Shown: positions 8,162-17,268 of the stretch, in pieces
Numbering within the stretch: position 1 is the first letter of the stretch
Layout of the letters: each line of letters opens with the position of its first letter
Assembly (NCBI GenBank): GCA_913777665.1
Contig: CAJYTF010000053.1
Location: 49,318-113,317, forward strand
Direction of reading: 5' to 3'
From: an uncultured Myroides sp.
Lineage (GTDB): Bacteria > Bacteroidota > Bacteroidia > Flavobacteriales > Flavobacteriaceae
Length of the DNA stretch: 64,000 nt
Notes under the pieces: model-generated
Seen by the model: the letters and a program-made list of their open reading frames with translations, nothing else
The model's database searches: none
What the model was told of the DNA's origin: nothing
Made by a program: the position numbers and the translations under genes

Positions 8162-8664
8162 TGTTCTATGCTTGATAAAAAGATATCGGCAAGTTGTTCT
8201 GAATGTTCCAACTCTGATACGACATTCTGTGTGTTTTCAATATTAATTATTTCAGCTTTTGTGGCTTTTAAATAAGGCAGTAAATTGAAACTGTCTCTTG
8301 ATTTAAATTTCATTTTGTAATCGTTACAGCAAACAATACAATCAATATTATTAGCTTCAACATAATTTTTAACATAGCGTTTGGTGCTGCCGGTTAAAAT
8401 GCTGAACTTTAATTTTGTAAGTTTAGACTGATACGTGTTTTCGATTAATTTACACGATTCGCGAAATTCTTCGGATTGTATTTTTTTAAGAATTTTATAT
8501 TCAGAATAAAACAATAAATCTCTGAAAGAATAAGACATATCATAACCATGCGCCAAAATAACTTCGAATTGGTCGTTAGGGTTTCTTCTTAAAAATTCTA
8601 ACAATACATTTAACGATTTAACATTGAAATCGGTAGGAATCAATACTTTTTTTACTGCGCTCAT
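8158..8664 (-). CDS. Universal stress protein-like protein
   Basis: A 168-residue protein that begins MSAVKKVLIPTDFNVKSLNVL, matching strand 1 of the UspA fold with the conserved aspartate. A later segment, NNIDCIVCCNDYKMK, matches the strand-4 region, but the ATP-binding G-x2-G-x9-G(S/T) motif is not evident, so nucleotide binding is doubtful. I choose ATG 8664; an upstream in-frame start would lie across the promoter. A TAATTTTG -7 element is at 8686-8693 on the minus strand. It heads a three-gene run with the lipocalin-like and YoaK-like genes. Confidence 0.65.
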   Translation of the reverse strand: MSAVKKVLIPTDFNVKSLNVLLEFLRRNPNDQFEVILAHGYDMSYSFRDLLFYSEYKILKKIQSEEFRESCKLIENTYQSKLTKLKFSILTGSTKRYVKNYVEANNIDCIVCCNDYKMKFKSRDSFNLLPYLKATKAEIINIENTQNVVSELEHSEQLADIFLSSIEQ

Positions 8665-8685
8665 AATTTCATCTAATGTTTGAAA

Positions 8686-8693
8686 CAAAATTA
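8686..8693 (-). promoter_or_regulatory. -7 element TAATTTTG for the USP-like operon
   Basis: A perfect TAnnTTTG on the minus strand, ending 21 nt before the ATG at 8664. Confidence 0.55.
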
Positions 8694-8774
8694 CGACCGA
8701 CAATATTAGAAGGTTTTTAGAATGAAATTATAAAGTTATTAGAAAATAAGCCAGTTATTAGAATGTGATTAGAA

Positions 8775-10151
8775 TTACAGTTTGTAGTTTCCGGTTGGCA
8801 AAATAATTTGTACGGTTGTACCGCTTTTTTCGACAGATTTTATCAATAATTCGCCGTTGTGCATTTTAATAATGTTTCGGCTTAAAGGCAATCCAATACC
8901 GTAACCTTCGTAATTAAAGGTATTTGATGCCCTGAAATAAGGATCGAAAATATAAGGCATTTCCGATTCTGGAATACCGATACCTTTATCTTTAATAATG
9001 ATTACAACAGATTGTTCGGTAGCGCCCAATGCCAGATAAACCTCGTTATTGTCTGAATATTTGCTGGCATTTGATATAATGTTTGAAATTGCCAGGTGTA
9101 GCAATTGTGCGTTTCCTTTAATCTTTAATTTTTCTGGACTTTCGGGTAGCAAGCTAAAATCCATTTTAATTTTAAGGTTTTTATTTACTCTTGAAAGATT
9201 TTGCTGAACTTCCATTAACAATTCATCAACACGCACTTTATCAAAACGTTTGGTATTTTCGGTATAACCGGTTCGAGCCAAGAAAAGCAGTGCTTTGGTT
9301 TTTTCCTCTAATTTTTCGGCTTCCAACAAAATATTTGTCAGTGCTTTTTCGTATTCGGGAATCGATCGTTCTTTAGAAAGAATAAGGTCTGCCTCGCCTA
9401 TTATCGATGTTAGTGGCGTGTTTAGTTCGTGCGATGCGTTGCTAATGAAATTCTTCTGGGTTTCAAACGAAGTTTCAATGCGGTTCAACATATCATTAAA
9501 GGTATATTTCAGTTCGCTGATTGGATCTTTATGTTTAGCATCGGAAACTTCCAACCGAAGGTGTAAATTTTCTGACCCAATTTTATTTACATCTTTTATG
9601 ATCGATTTTACAGGTCGAATCAAGGTTCGCAACACGAAATGAGAAATTACAAAAATTAGCAGTAGCGAAAAAAGTAACGATGTAATCAATAAATTTCGAA
9701 GGTAAATAATGTGATGGCTATAAAAGTAATTTTCTGCCGAAACCACCACAACATATTTTTGCTTTTTGGCATCTTCGTAAATTAATCCGCTGTAGAATAA
9801 ATCGGCATCATTATAATTAAACGCTTTGTTTTTTAAAGTGTTCCGAACCACTTTTGAAGGTATTTCATTTGGAATTTTACCTACAATCTGGTTATTTTCT
9901 ACAGAAAGAATATAATATTTCTGTTTAGGCAGATTTTCTAAAAAATTCTCATACGTTTCCTTAACCTTTAAAGATTCTTCAGGTTCGCCCAATTTCATGG
10001 TTGCAATGGTTCCGGCTCTTAAATCTAATCGTTTGTAGAAATCTTCGAAAGCAAAATTAGAAAACGAATAATAAATGTATCCTGTAAAAATTAAGGTGTA
10101 AACAACAAAAATTAAAACAATGGTTAGTACTGTTTTGCTATATGTTTTCAT
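8775..10151 (-). CDS. Sensor histidine kinase (HAMP, HisKA, HATPase)
   Basis: A 458-residue membrane sensor kinase. Transmembrane helices lie at about 8-30 and 152-174, flanking a periplasmic sensor domain of about 120 residues. HAMP follows at 175-228. The H box has the phospho-acceptor His241 (ASHELNTPLTS), then come an N box (NIISNASKYSDNN), G1 (DKGIGIP), F (FRASN) and G2 (GYGIGLPLS). All catalytic boxes are intact. The layout resembles CusS/RprX-like kinases of Bacteroidota. It overlaps the upstream response regulator by 4 bp (ATGA), so the pair is co-translated. The signal sensed cannot be inferred. Confidence 0.92.
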   Translation of the reverse strand: MKTYSKTVLTIVLIFVVYTLIFTGYIYYSFSNFAFEDFYKRLDLRAGTIATMKLGEPEESLKVKETYENFLENLPKQKYYILSVENNQIVGKIPNEIPSKVVRNTLKNKAFNYNDADLFYSGLIYEDAKKQKYVVVVSAENYFYSHHIIYLRNLLITSLLFSLLLIFVISHFVLRTLIRPVKSIIKDVNKIGSENLHLRLEVSDAKHKDPISELKYTFNDMLNRIETSFETQKNFISNASHELNTPLTSIIGEADLILSKERSIPEYEKALTNILLEAEKLEEKTKALLFLARTGYTENTKRFDKVRVDELLMEVQQNLSRVNKNLKIKMDFSLLPESPEKLKIKGNAQLLHLAISNIISNASKYSDNNEVYLALGATEQSVVIIIKDKGIGIPESEMPYIFDPYFRASNTFNYEGYGIGLPLSRNIIKMHNGELLIKSVEKSGTTVQIILPTGNYKL

Positions 10152-10846
10152 GCGTCGTTTTTTAAAACATAACCCATACCGGTCACGGTGTGTATTAATT
10201 TTTTATCGCCAAATTTATCTAGTTTTTTACGCAGATAATTAACATAAACATCAACCACATTGGTGCCGTTATCAAAATTAATTCCCCAAACGTTATCTAA
10301 CAAATCACCACGGTTTAAAACCTTTGTAGGATTTTTCATAAACTCTAACAACAATCGGTATTCTGTAGATGTTAGCGATATTTCGTTATTGTTACGAGTA
10401 ACTTTCTTGGTGTAATCATTCAATTCTAAATCGGCAAATTTGTACACATCGTTAATCACCATTCCGTTAACATCAAAAAACTCGCTTCGTCTTAAAAGGT
10501 TTTTAATTCGGGCTTTTAATTCAATCAGTTTAAAAGGTTTTGCCAAATAGTCATCGGCACCGGTATCAAATCCTAAAACAATATTTTCTGCACTTCCTAA
10601 AGCCGTCAAAATCAACACCGGAAGATCGGTGTAACCATCGTTGCGAATTTGTCTGCAAACTTCTAACCCATTCATTTTAGGCAATAGAATATCTAATATT
10701 ACCAACTGAATATTTTCTGATTTTATCAATTCAATTCCCTTCAACCCATCGGCAGCATGCAGCACATTATAGCCTTCTTCTTCCAAGCTCTGCTTAATTA
10801 AGTCGGCAACATGCTGTTCATCTTCAATTATTAATATGGTACTCAT
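10148..10846 (-). CDS. OmpR/PhoB-type response regulator
   Basis: A 232-residue regulator. The receiver domain spans residues 1-120, with acidic residues E8-D9-E10, phospho-acceptor Asp52 (VILDILLPKMNG), Thr81 and Lys103 (LAKPF). The winged-helix DNA-binding domain follows at about 135-230 and ends in the typical VDVYVNYLRKKL and VTGMGYVL segments. I start at ATG 10846 (MSTILIIEDE); the track-length alternative adds seven residues and overlaps the promoter side. It heads an operon with the kinase at 8775. A palindrome just upstream of the promoter may be its own binding site. Confidence 0.93.
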   Translation of the reverse strand: MSTILIIEDEQHVADLIKQSLEEEGYNVLHAADGLKGIELIKSENIQLVILDILLPKMNGLEVCRQIRNDGYTDLPVLILTALGSAENIVLGFDTGADDYLAKPFKLIELKARIKNLLRRSEFFDVNGMVINDVYKFADLELNDYTKKVTRNNNEISLTSTEYRLLLEFMKNPTKVLNRGDLLDNVWGINFDNGTNVVDVYVNYLRKKLDKFGDKKLIHTVTGMGYVLKNDA

Positions 10847-10864
10847 TGTTTTAGCTGTAATTTG

Positions 10865-10872
10865 CAAAAATA
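10865..10872 (-). promoter_or_regulatory. -7 element TATTTTTG for the two-component operon
   Basis: A perfect TAnnTTTG on the minus strand, ending 18 nt before the ATG of the response regulator gene. Confidence 0.55.
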
Positions 10873-10876
10873 AAAT

Positions 10877-10894
10877 TTACCGAATGAACGGTAA
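10877..10894. promoter_or_regulatory. Inverted repeat TTACCG-N6-CGGTAA, candidate operator
   Basis: TTACCG and CGGTAA are separated by six bases, about 5 bp upstream of the -7 element of the two-component operon. An inverted repeat of this type at this place would suit autoregulation by the OmpR-type regulator, although that family more often uses direct repeats. Inference only. Confidence 0.4.
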
Positions 10895-10942
10895 TTAAAA
10901 TTTAATTAGAATTTTGTAAGTGCCATAAATATAGCGAAAAAT

Positions 10943-12430
10943 TTAAAAGAGTACTACAAAAATGCCGTACAGATAAACAATTGTAACAAAAACCATGTAT
11001 CCGTTGGCAAATTTTAATTCGGCAGCTGCTTTAAGATTCCGCCAAACATACAACTGACTTAAAAACAGCAGAAAAGTAATTAATAGCAATGGATTATTGC
11101 TTTGCAGCACACCAAAATTCAATCGTTCGGTATTGTTGCTTTTAGAATCGATCAATCGGATGTATTCTACATTATTGTTATTTAAAGCGATTTTGTAGGT
11201 ATCGAATTTTTGTCGGTAAACAATTTCGTTAAAATAATTTTCGGATACATTTACTGATATTTTATCGTTAAAAACCACGAAATAATCTCTGTTTACACTT
11301 CCGTTTGTGGTTGGTCTGGCTGTTTCAATGTAATATGATGTAAGATTTACCGGAGTTTCTTGATAGCTGTTGATACTTTTGAACAGTACTAAAACAACCA
11401 AAAATAAAAAACTACCCATAGAAATTTTATGTAAAAGCGTTAACTGTTGGTTTAAAAGTTTAAATCCGTTTACAATCCAGCTTTTTAAACTATTGGTCGA
11501 TTTTTGCGGAACCATTCCGAATTCATTTACATCCAATTCACTATCTAAAACAAATAATTCACTAACTATCAATAAATTATAAAAAGGAATTAGCAATAAC
11601 CCGACTTTGTTTTTATACTTTGTGGTATCGTGCATTCGTTTGTAACACTGACTAAAAATAATCCAAAAAAGCAAAAGCAATAATAAGAAAACCAATGGTT
11701 TAGCATTGCTTACAATAAATAAAATAGTTAAAATTAAACATACCGATCCTAAAAGAATCATTCGGTTTTTAAACTCGTTTTTATTGATCCGAGCATTTAA
11801 TCCAAAAAAAGTTTCCTTTTTAAAATGGATTTCATCAGCATTTGGATGTTGAGATCTTATCTTTTGAAAAGCTTTTTTAGCAGGATTTTTATTACTGTAT
11901 TGTAACTTGATTTGATACTTGTACTCTTTATCGTTTAAACCAACAACGGTCATTAAAACAATGATTTCTTCTGCAAAATGATCAATTTTTAAATAATGTG
12001 TCCCCGAAAAAGCAACATTTCCAAAAACATTTATATTGACTGATTTGCAATGACTCACATTCCATTGCAGTAAAATATGATCGTTTAAAACAAATTGTTT
12101 TTTATCGGCAGAAAAAAAATGAATAACAGGTTCTACTTGAACCGAATTTTGTTGTGGATTTTGTGTGTATTTATCTTGATATTGAGTTTGATGATTATTG
12201 TTTATTGCTTTAGAAACTTCATGAAAATATAAAAACTGATGCAGCAACATACGTTTGTTGTCATCCATCAAAAAGTTATACGCTTCGTTAATTTTTAAAA
12301 AATACGAACCCGCAAACGGATCTTTATTCACATCGGGATGGTACTTTTTAGACAACTTTCGGTATGCCTTTTTTATAGCCGCCTGATCTGAAAAATTCGG
12401 AATTTCTAAAACAACGTAGTGGTTGATCAT
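10943..12430 (-). CDS. J-domain protein with Ig-like and DUF805-like membrane regions
   Basis: A 495-residue protein with an unusual layout. Residues 1-70 are a J domain with His31-Pro32-Asp33 (KKYHPDVNKDP), which should stimulate an Hsp70. Residues about 105-190 look like an Ig-type beta-sandwich, with an LQWNVSHCKSVNI segment. From about 215 a segment resembles DUF805: FFGLNARINKNEFKNR, hydrophobic helices, CYKRMHD, then LLLIPFYNLL. Two more transmembrane helices follow, around 340 and at the C-terminus (about 440-495). With no signal peptide, the J domain should face the cytoplasm. It may recruit DnaK to the inner membrane. The domain boundaries are by eye. Confidence 0.7.
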   Translation of the reverse strand: MINHYVVLEIPNFSDQAAIKKAYRKLSKKYHPDVNKDPFAGSYFLKINEAYNFLMDDNKRMLLHQFLYFHEVSKAINNNHQTQYQDKYTQNPQQNSVQVEPVIHFFSADKKQFVLNDHILLQWNVSHCKSVNINVFGNVAFSGTHYLKIDHFAEEIIVLMTVVGLNDKEYKYQIKLQYSNKNPAKKAFQKIRSQHPNADEIHFKKETFFGLNARINKNEFKNRMILLGSVCLILTILFIVSNAKPLVFLLLLLLFWIIFSQCYKRMHDTTKYKNKVGLLLIPFYNLLIVSELFVLDSELDVNEFGMVPQKSTNSLKSWIVNGFKLLNQQLTLLHKISMGSFLFLVVLVLFKSINSYQETPVNLTSYYIETARPTTNGSVNRDYFVVFNDKISVNVSENYFNEIVYRQKFDTYKIALNNNNVEYIRLIDSKSNNTERLNFGVLQSNNPLLLITFLLFLSQLYVWRNLKAAAELKFANGYMVFVTIVYLYGIFVVLF

Positions 12431-12533
12431 TTAATATTATGTATGTGTTACAAAATACAAATTATTTATTAATATTTATCATTTGATATATAATTTAGGA
12501 TCTTAACTTAGCTTATGATTGCAAATTAGCTAA

Positions 12534-13802
12534 TTATTGAACATCAATTCTTAAAGGAAATCTTACTGATGATTTTACCGGAATTCCGTTTTGTGTTGCA
12601 GGATTCCATTTTGGTGATTTCTTTAAAACACGGTTCATTTCATCTGCTAAATACTTGTCTGTATAAATTTTTTGTTGCTTGTTTTCTAAAGAAGCAGTTC
12701 CGTCTGTATCAATAGTTAAATCAAGTTCAATCTTAATTAAGCCATCGCTTTCGGTTGCAGAAGTGTCAAAATTATCATTGATAAATTTACGAAATGCTTC
12801 GTTTCCTCCTTGAAAATTTGCTTCTACTATTACAGTTTCTATTGCTTTTACAGATTCCGTGGTTGGACTTGGATTTTCTATTGCAGTTGCAATTACTTTT
12901 TGTCTAAAAGTAGTTCCTAATATTTTTTGATTTTCAATTTGATAAGGATGTTTCTCGATTAACTTTCCCGATTTGTCATAGACAAAAGTTATTTTTTCTC
13001 CGTTAATGATTTTCGTGATTTCCTTTTTTTCTTTTATTCCGTTTTTAAAATATTCTTTCACTTCTTCGTTTTCATCATTTTTATAAGAATGGGAATAGAG
13101 TTTTCCATTGATAAAATCATCGTCGTAAAAAGGTTTTGTTTTGAAATTTGCTTTTCTTGTAATTAATTCATTTTCATCGTAATAAATGGTTTCGGTTTTT
13201 CCCATTACGTTTTTTTTCTTTCCGTTTAGATAAAATTGGGTAATGGTTTCTGTAATTTCATCATTTATTTGATAGAGATTTCCGTTTTTATCATAACTCT
13301 TTGTGATCAATCCATAATTTTTATCAGGATTTAAGGAAGCTTGAGATTCTTCTTTTATTTTTCCGTCTTTGTAAAATTCTTTTGCAAAAACCTGATTGTC
13401 ATTTCGATAGGCTTTTACAAATATTTTATCATCAGCAAACATTGTATATTCTGTAACCAAAGAATTATTTAATTTATACTCGGTTTTAAAATTGTCGCCT
13501 TCTTTGTGTTGACCTTTTTTGAAGTTTTCATAGGTTGTAACTGTCCCCAAAATAAGGTTGTTTTCTATAATAAAATCTGCTTCTTGACTTTTGTTACGAA
13601 TTTTATAAGATCCATTTGCCAAAGTAACTTCATTATAAAAATAAGCATTGTATTCTGCTATTTCTACTTTCTGGGTAAAAGTTTCTAAATCTTTTGGAAT
13701 AACCAATTGCAAGGTGTCAATATTTTTATGTTGCGAAAACACCAAATTCACGTACAAAAATACGGTTGTTGCTAAAAGTAATTTGTTCTTAAAAATGTTC
13801 AT
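12534..13802 (-). CDS. Exported protein with YwqK/MORN-like repeats and a TonB-C-like C-terminus
   Basis: A 422-residue protein with a signal peptide (residues 1-23, ending VFSQ). The middle has several beta-hairpin units of the YwqK/MORN type, such as EFYKDGKIKEES, SYDKNGNLYQI and FYLNGKKKNV. The last 100 residues resemble the C-terminal domain of TonB-like proteins: EANFQGGNEAFRKFINDNF, then KIELDLTIDTDGT and ending PVKSSVRFPLRI. Without an N-terminal anchor it is not a full energy transducer. It is the most downstream member of the minus-strand secreted-protein cluster and looks intact. The function is unknown. Confidence 0.65.
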   Translation of the reverse strand: MNIFKNKLLLATTVFLYVNLVFSQHKNIDTLQLVIPKDLETFTQKVEIAEYNAYFYNEVTLANGSYKIRNKSQEADFIIENNLILGTVTTYENFKKGQHKEGDNFKTEYKLNNSLVTEYTMFADDKIFVKAYRNDNQVFAKEFYKDGKIKEESQASLNPDKNYGLITKSYDKNGNLYQINDEITETITQFYLNGKKKNVMGKTETIYYDENELITRKANFKTKPFYDDDFINGKLYSHSYKNDENEEVKEYFKNGIKEKKEITKIINGEKITFVYDKSGKLIEKHPYQIENQKILGTTFRQKVIATAIENPSPTTESVKAIETVIVEANFQGGNEAFRKFINDNFDTSATESDGLIKIELDLTIDTDGTASLENKQQKIYTDKYLADEMNRVLKKSPKWNPATQNGIPVKSSVRFPLRIDVQ

Positions 13803-13820
13803 TGATTTGTATTGATAAGT

Positions 13821-14153
13821 TTATACATGATTTTTTGATTTGTTTGGTATCATAAATATAAAAACCAGCAAGATTAACTGTATGATAATTATTATAAATG
13901 CAAACGCTTGTGCCTGAAAAGCGATTTCAGATTCTATTCTATCATTTTTTCGCCTGCAATCTAAATCATTTTTTAGCAGTTGTTTTTCACAGAAATCAAT
14001 GTCGGTTCTTTCATCTATTTTTCTCTTTTCCCACATAATGTAGGTATCTGTTTTGTTATATGCAATATCCAAATGGTCTATATTTTTCAGAATAAGCCAA
14101 CCACAAATAAATATGGTAATTATTGATAATGACAGGGCTATTATTTTTTTCAT
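13821..14153 (-). CDS. Small membrane protein with two helices
   Basis: A 110-residue protein with one hydrophobic helix at residues 5-23 and a second at about 86-104 (FIIIIIQLILLVFIFM). A charged middle loop has two cysteines (DFCEKQLL, LDCRRK). I do not recognise a family. It overlaps the preceding gene by 4 bp (ATGA). It belongs to the minus-strand secreted/membrane cluster. Confidence 0.6.
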   Translation of the reverse strand: MKKIIALSLSIITIFICGWLILKNIDHLDIAYNKTDTYIMWEKRKIDERTDIDFCEKQLLKNDLDCRRKNDRIESEIAFQAQAFAFIIIIIQLILLVFIFMIPNKSKNHV

Positions 14154-14488
14154 TTTTTTAATTGTTTAATAATTCCAAAGGTTAAAAAATAAATACTGCC
14201 TAAATATAAAATACCGCAAATAGCTGTTTCTAAAAAATCGTTATCACTCCAATGTTTTTTATTGATAAATTCATCAAAAACAGCTTCTTCAATTATTAAA
14301 TCTGTTGGATAATCTTTTGGCATATCTTGCATTCCCAAAGGTGAACGAAAATGGTATTGGAATGTTGGGCGATGTTTTAGAAAAATGTTATATTCATAAA
14401 ATTCATCATCTTGATAAATGCCTGTGAAAAGCCACGTTATCATAATAAAGATGAAACCTATTTAGAGTTTGCTGTTTATTAATTTCAT
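14150..14488 (-). pseudogene. Small membrane protein gene with in-frame stop at codon 9
   Basis: Reading from ATG 14488 gives MKLINSKL, then TAA at 14462-14464, then IGFIFIMITWLFTG in the same frame, which looks like the core of a signal anchor cut in two by the stop. After it the frame is open to 14150 and encodes DEFYEYN, DLIIEEAVFDEFI and a C-terminal helix (AICGILYLGSIYFLTFGII). A 97-residue product could still start at ATG 14443 but would lose part of its first helix. The reading as a nonsense mutation is inference, since I cannot compare an intact homologue. The function is unknown. Confidence 0.55.
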
Positions 14489-14506
14489 ATTTGTAAATTC
14501 TACTGT

Positions 14507-14788
14507 TCAACATATCTGCCAATATTTCCTTTCAAATCTTTTATATCTGCGTGCACCGTAATGATATTCTATTTTGTCGATAGTGCCAACAAGCGAATCT
14601 TTTTTGTGCCAATTAATATAAATAGTATCATTTTGTACAAATAAATAATCCTTCCTAAAATCTAAAACATCAGAAATATATCCTGGACCATCGCTAAATT
14701 TCCAGACAGATTTTTCCAGATTATTTTTTTCTTTTTCTGAATAACAACTTAAAAGAATTATAGGTAAAAAGAGAATCAATTTTTTCAT
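14507..14788 (-). CDS. Small lipoprotein of unknown function
   Basis: A 93-residue protein with a short signal peptide and a lipobox, LLSC (Cys15). The mature part includes SVWKFSDGPGYISDVL and YINWHKKDSLVG, a pattern seen in small beta-rich lipoproteins. It has no recognisable family and lies in the minus-strand secreted cluster, 13 bp downstream of its neighbour. Confidence 0.6.
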   Translation of the reverse strand: MKKLILFLPIILLSCYSEKEKNNLEKSVWKFSDGPGYISDVLDFRKDYLFVQNDTIYINWHKKDSLVGTIDKIEYHYGARRYKRFERKYWQIC

Positions 14789-14801
14789 ATTTTTTGTTTA
14801 A

Positions 14802-15197
14802 TTAATCAACGAAAATTATTATTTTATCATCATTAATTTTTGAAATAATAGTATCCTTTCTTATTTCAGAAATTATGTATTCATTAAGATTATATTTAAT
14901 ATTCGAGTCCGACTTTTGAAAATTTAAAACCCGATTTTCTTTACTAATCGACTTTCTGACAGCAAATCCTTCCGTTCCAACGCTCCAATTTTCATTTAAA
15001 ATTTTAAATCGATATTTGTCAATATTTCTTATCAGATATTTTTTATTTTCAAATTTTACAAAACAATTCGACGGATAAATTGACTCATGATTTTTATGAT
15101 ATTCTGCGTTGATAACCGTTAAATTTAACTTTGAAAAAGCAAGAAACAATACCAATGTAAATATCAAAATCAACAGAACTATTTTTATAGTTTTCAT
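14802..15197 (-). CDS. Membrane-anchored small protein of unknown function
   Basis: A 131-residue protein starting MKTIKIVLL, with a single N-terminal hydrophobic helix (residues 4-23) and no cleavage or lipobox site, so it is probably a signal anchor with the rest outside the cytoplasm. I prefer ATG 15197 to the ATG 30 bp upstream, which would overlap the previous gene by 23 bp and add a non-signal-like extension. I recognise no family. Confidence 0.55.
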   Translation of the reverse strand: MKTIKIVLLILIFTLVLFLAFSKLNLTVINAEYHKNHESIYPSNCFVKFENKKYLIRNIDKYRFKILNENWSVGTEGFAVRKSISKENRVLNFQKSDSNIKYNLNEYIISEIRKDTIISKINDDKIIIFVD

Positions 15198-15204
15198 TTT
15201 TAAG

Positions 15205-16652
15205 CTATTTATAAAATTCATAATCAACTAAAACTTCATCGCCATATTTACCTTCATTATCTTTTTCCTGATAAAATTGGATCGATCTTAAAATGTTGTT
15301 TTCAATTTTATAGATAATGCGTTCGGTTCTATATTCGTTGCTGCCTTCGGCAATTAAATAGTTGTTTTCGTTCAAATAAAATTTATAAATTCGTTGCCCT
15401 TTTGGAAACTTATTGGTAATAGTTAAAGGCAGTTGCCACAAATTGTTGCTGTAACATGTAGATGTAGTGTATCTGTCATTAGATTCTTTATAAAATTTTT
15501 CTTCGCAAACTTCGTTGTCTTTTGACGTGATTTTATAGATTGTTTTGGGGTTTATATCCTTATTTTCATAATTTATTTCATCAATTACAAATCGGTCTTT
15601 TACAAGAAACAGATTGCCAATAAGCTCATAAGTTTCCATATCGTAATTGTTTTTTATGGTAACGGTATTGTTTTGAAAATATAGGTTTTTGTCAGCTCTG
15701 CCTTCTTCAGTTATACTTACAGGTAAATTGTTTTTATAATTAACTTTAATTTCATTTTCACGACGACCTTTGAAAGATATTAATTGACCCAGATTGTTAA
15801 AATTGAAAGTGATTTCTTTGTCTGAACCAGTATTTAATGTAATGCTTTTTACGTTTTTAATATTCAAAAACTGTATAGGCAACGCATAATCATCTATAAT
15901 TTCTTTTAATAAAAGTGTATTGATGTTTTTTAGCACATTTTTATAGGCAAAGGTTGTTTTCATTTTACTTTCTACCATTAAACTGTCTTGCTTAAAGGCT
16001 TGATAATAAGACGAAGTTTTAGCATCGTCCCGAATTTTAGCAATTTTTTCGGTAGTGAGAACCATTTCTTTGCCGGTAAAAATCTTATCTGTAGGTTTCC
16101 CGCTCCAATACAAATAGCCTTTATGTCGATCCTGACGATCTAACAAATTAATAGTTTCTTGTATTGAATTTTGAATTTTTACAAACGTGTTTCTATACAC
16201 CTGATGATGCATTACATCGTTTTCAGAAAAATTTCTACACAATTCGTCCCATTCGCGTTTTACGAGTTCGCCAAAACCGAAATAACTGTTTTGAAATTCA
16301 TTTTCTTTAGGTTGTTCATGATAGGTTTTATTTTGACTATCTGACATATATTTTATGTCGTACACAACAATATGCGGTTTTCCGGCTTCTAAAACAAGAG
16401 TGTCACAATTGGTACAGATACGTTCGCTATCAAACTTTCTCTCTTCGGGCGATTCATACATCATTGGTGGAGGAGCGTCACGATAATCGGGAATATTGTC
16501 TATATAATTATTTCGTCATCCTTTTTTAGCTTTGGTGGTGGCGGTATTTTTTTTACCGTTGTTTTTGGTTTTGATTTTTTTACCGCTTTTTTCTGTGCCG
16601 AAACAGTTGTTACACAGAATAATACTGTTAACAATAAGCATACTTTTTTCAT
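15205..16652 (-). pseudogene. Secreted beta-repeat protein, split by a one-base frameshift
   Basis: From ATG 16652 a classical signal peptide is read (MKKVCLLLTVLF... ending SAQ), then a Lys-rich linker with PPPP, then KKDDEIII and a TAG at 16500-16502. In the -1 frame the reading continues as YIDNIPDYRDAPPP straight into the 419-codon ORF (15205-16464). The total length, 1448 nt, is one short of a multiple of three, so a single lost base near 16503-16511 explains the break. The body has hairpin units such as NFNNLGQLISFKGRR and VNYKNNLPVSITEEG, which resemble YD/MORN-type repeats. The 419-residue piece alone has no export signal. The function is unknown. Confidence 0.75.
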
Positions 16653-16655
16653 ATC

Positions 16656-17252
16656 TTAATTTCTTTTTTTCTGCATTTTTTCTTTCTGTTGATAATATAG
16701 TTCTGAACATTTATCTGCGAAACCGAAATAGGTATTTTCCTCAAAATCTTCCAGATTAATTTCCTTAAACTTCATTTTGGTTTTAATTGTCGGAATTTTC
16801 ACTAATTCGCCATCTTCATTATTAGCCAAGTCATCAAAATAATTCCAATTACCAATATAATCGTTGATCAAAAGATTTACGCTTGATTCTCCACTTCCAT
16901 TTCCTACTACATTTCCAAATTCATACCGACTCATACCAATTAATTGTACTTTTTTAGTTTTTTTATTATACCGAAATTGATTTTTGTATCCGGCACGCAT
17001 CCAATCATTAAAAAAAGCAAATCCATTTTTAGCATCTACAATTCCAGACATTTCATTTAGTATTTCGATTTGCTTACTTTTAATTTTTTTGAAATTTTGT
17101 GTTGACAATTGGCAAATAATCCTAAACTCTGTATTGTCTACATATACTGTATCATTTTTACCATCAAAGTCAATGTCTTTAATAAGTTTTTGTGCAAAAC
17201 TGGTTTGAGTTGCAAAAAATATAATCACGAACATTAATGATATTTTTTTCAT
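16656..17252 (-). CDS. Secreted protein of unknown function
   Basis: A 198-residue protein with a signal peptide ending SFAQ (residue 20). Immediately after it comes DIDFDGKNDTVYVDN, an Asp-rich loop like those of VCBS/dockerin-type calcium repeats, followed by strands and a charged C-terminal tail. No enzyme motif is seen. It lies 3 bp upstream of the frameshifted gene, so it is part of the same transcript. It looks intact. Confidence 0.6.
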   Translation of the reverse strand: MKKISLMFVIIFFATQTSFAQKLIKDIDFDGKNDTVYVDNTEFRIICQLSTQNFKKIKSKQIEILNEMSGIVDAKNGFAFFNDWMRAGYKNQFRYNKKTKKVQLIGMSRYEFGNVVGNGSGESSVNLLINDYIGNWNYFDDLANNEDGELVKIPTIKTKMKFKEINLEDFEENTYFGFADKCSELYYQQKEKMQKKRN

Positions 17253-17268
17253 TTTGATTTATTTAAAA

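Noticed and set aside
16521..16527. Slippery heptamer A AAA AAG in the frameshifted gene, suggesting programmed -1 frameshifting
   Set aside because: The -1 frame reaches a TGA two codons later, so slippage there would not restore the reading frame; the break must lie after it, near 16503-16511.
16516..16710. 64-codon minus ORF rich in Lys
   Set aside because: It lies out of frame across the signal-peptide region of the broken gene and the end of its neighbour; the signal-peptide frame is the coding one.
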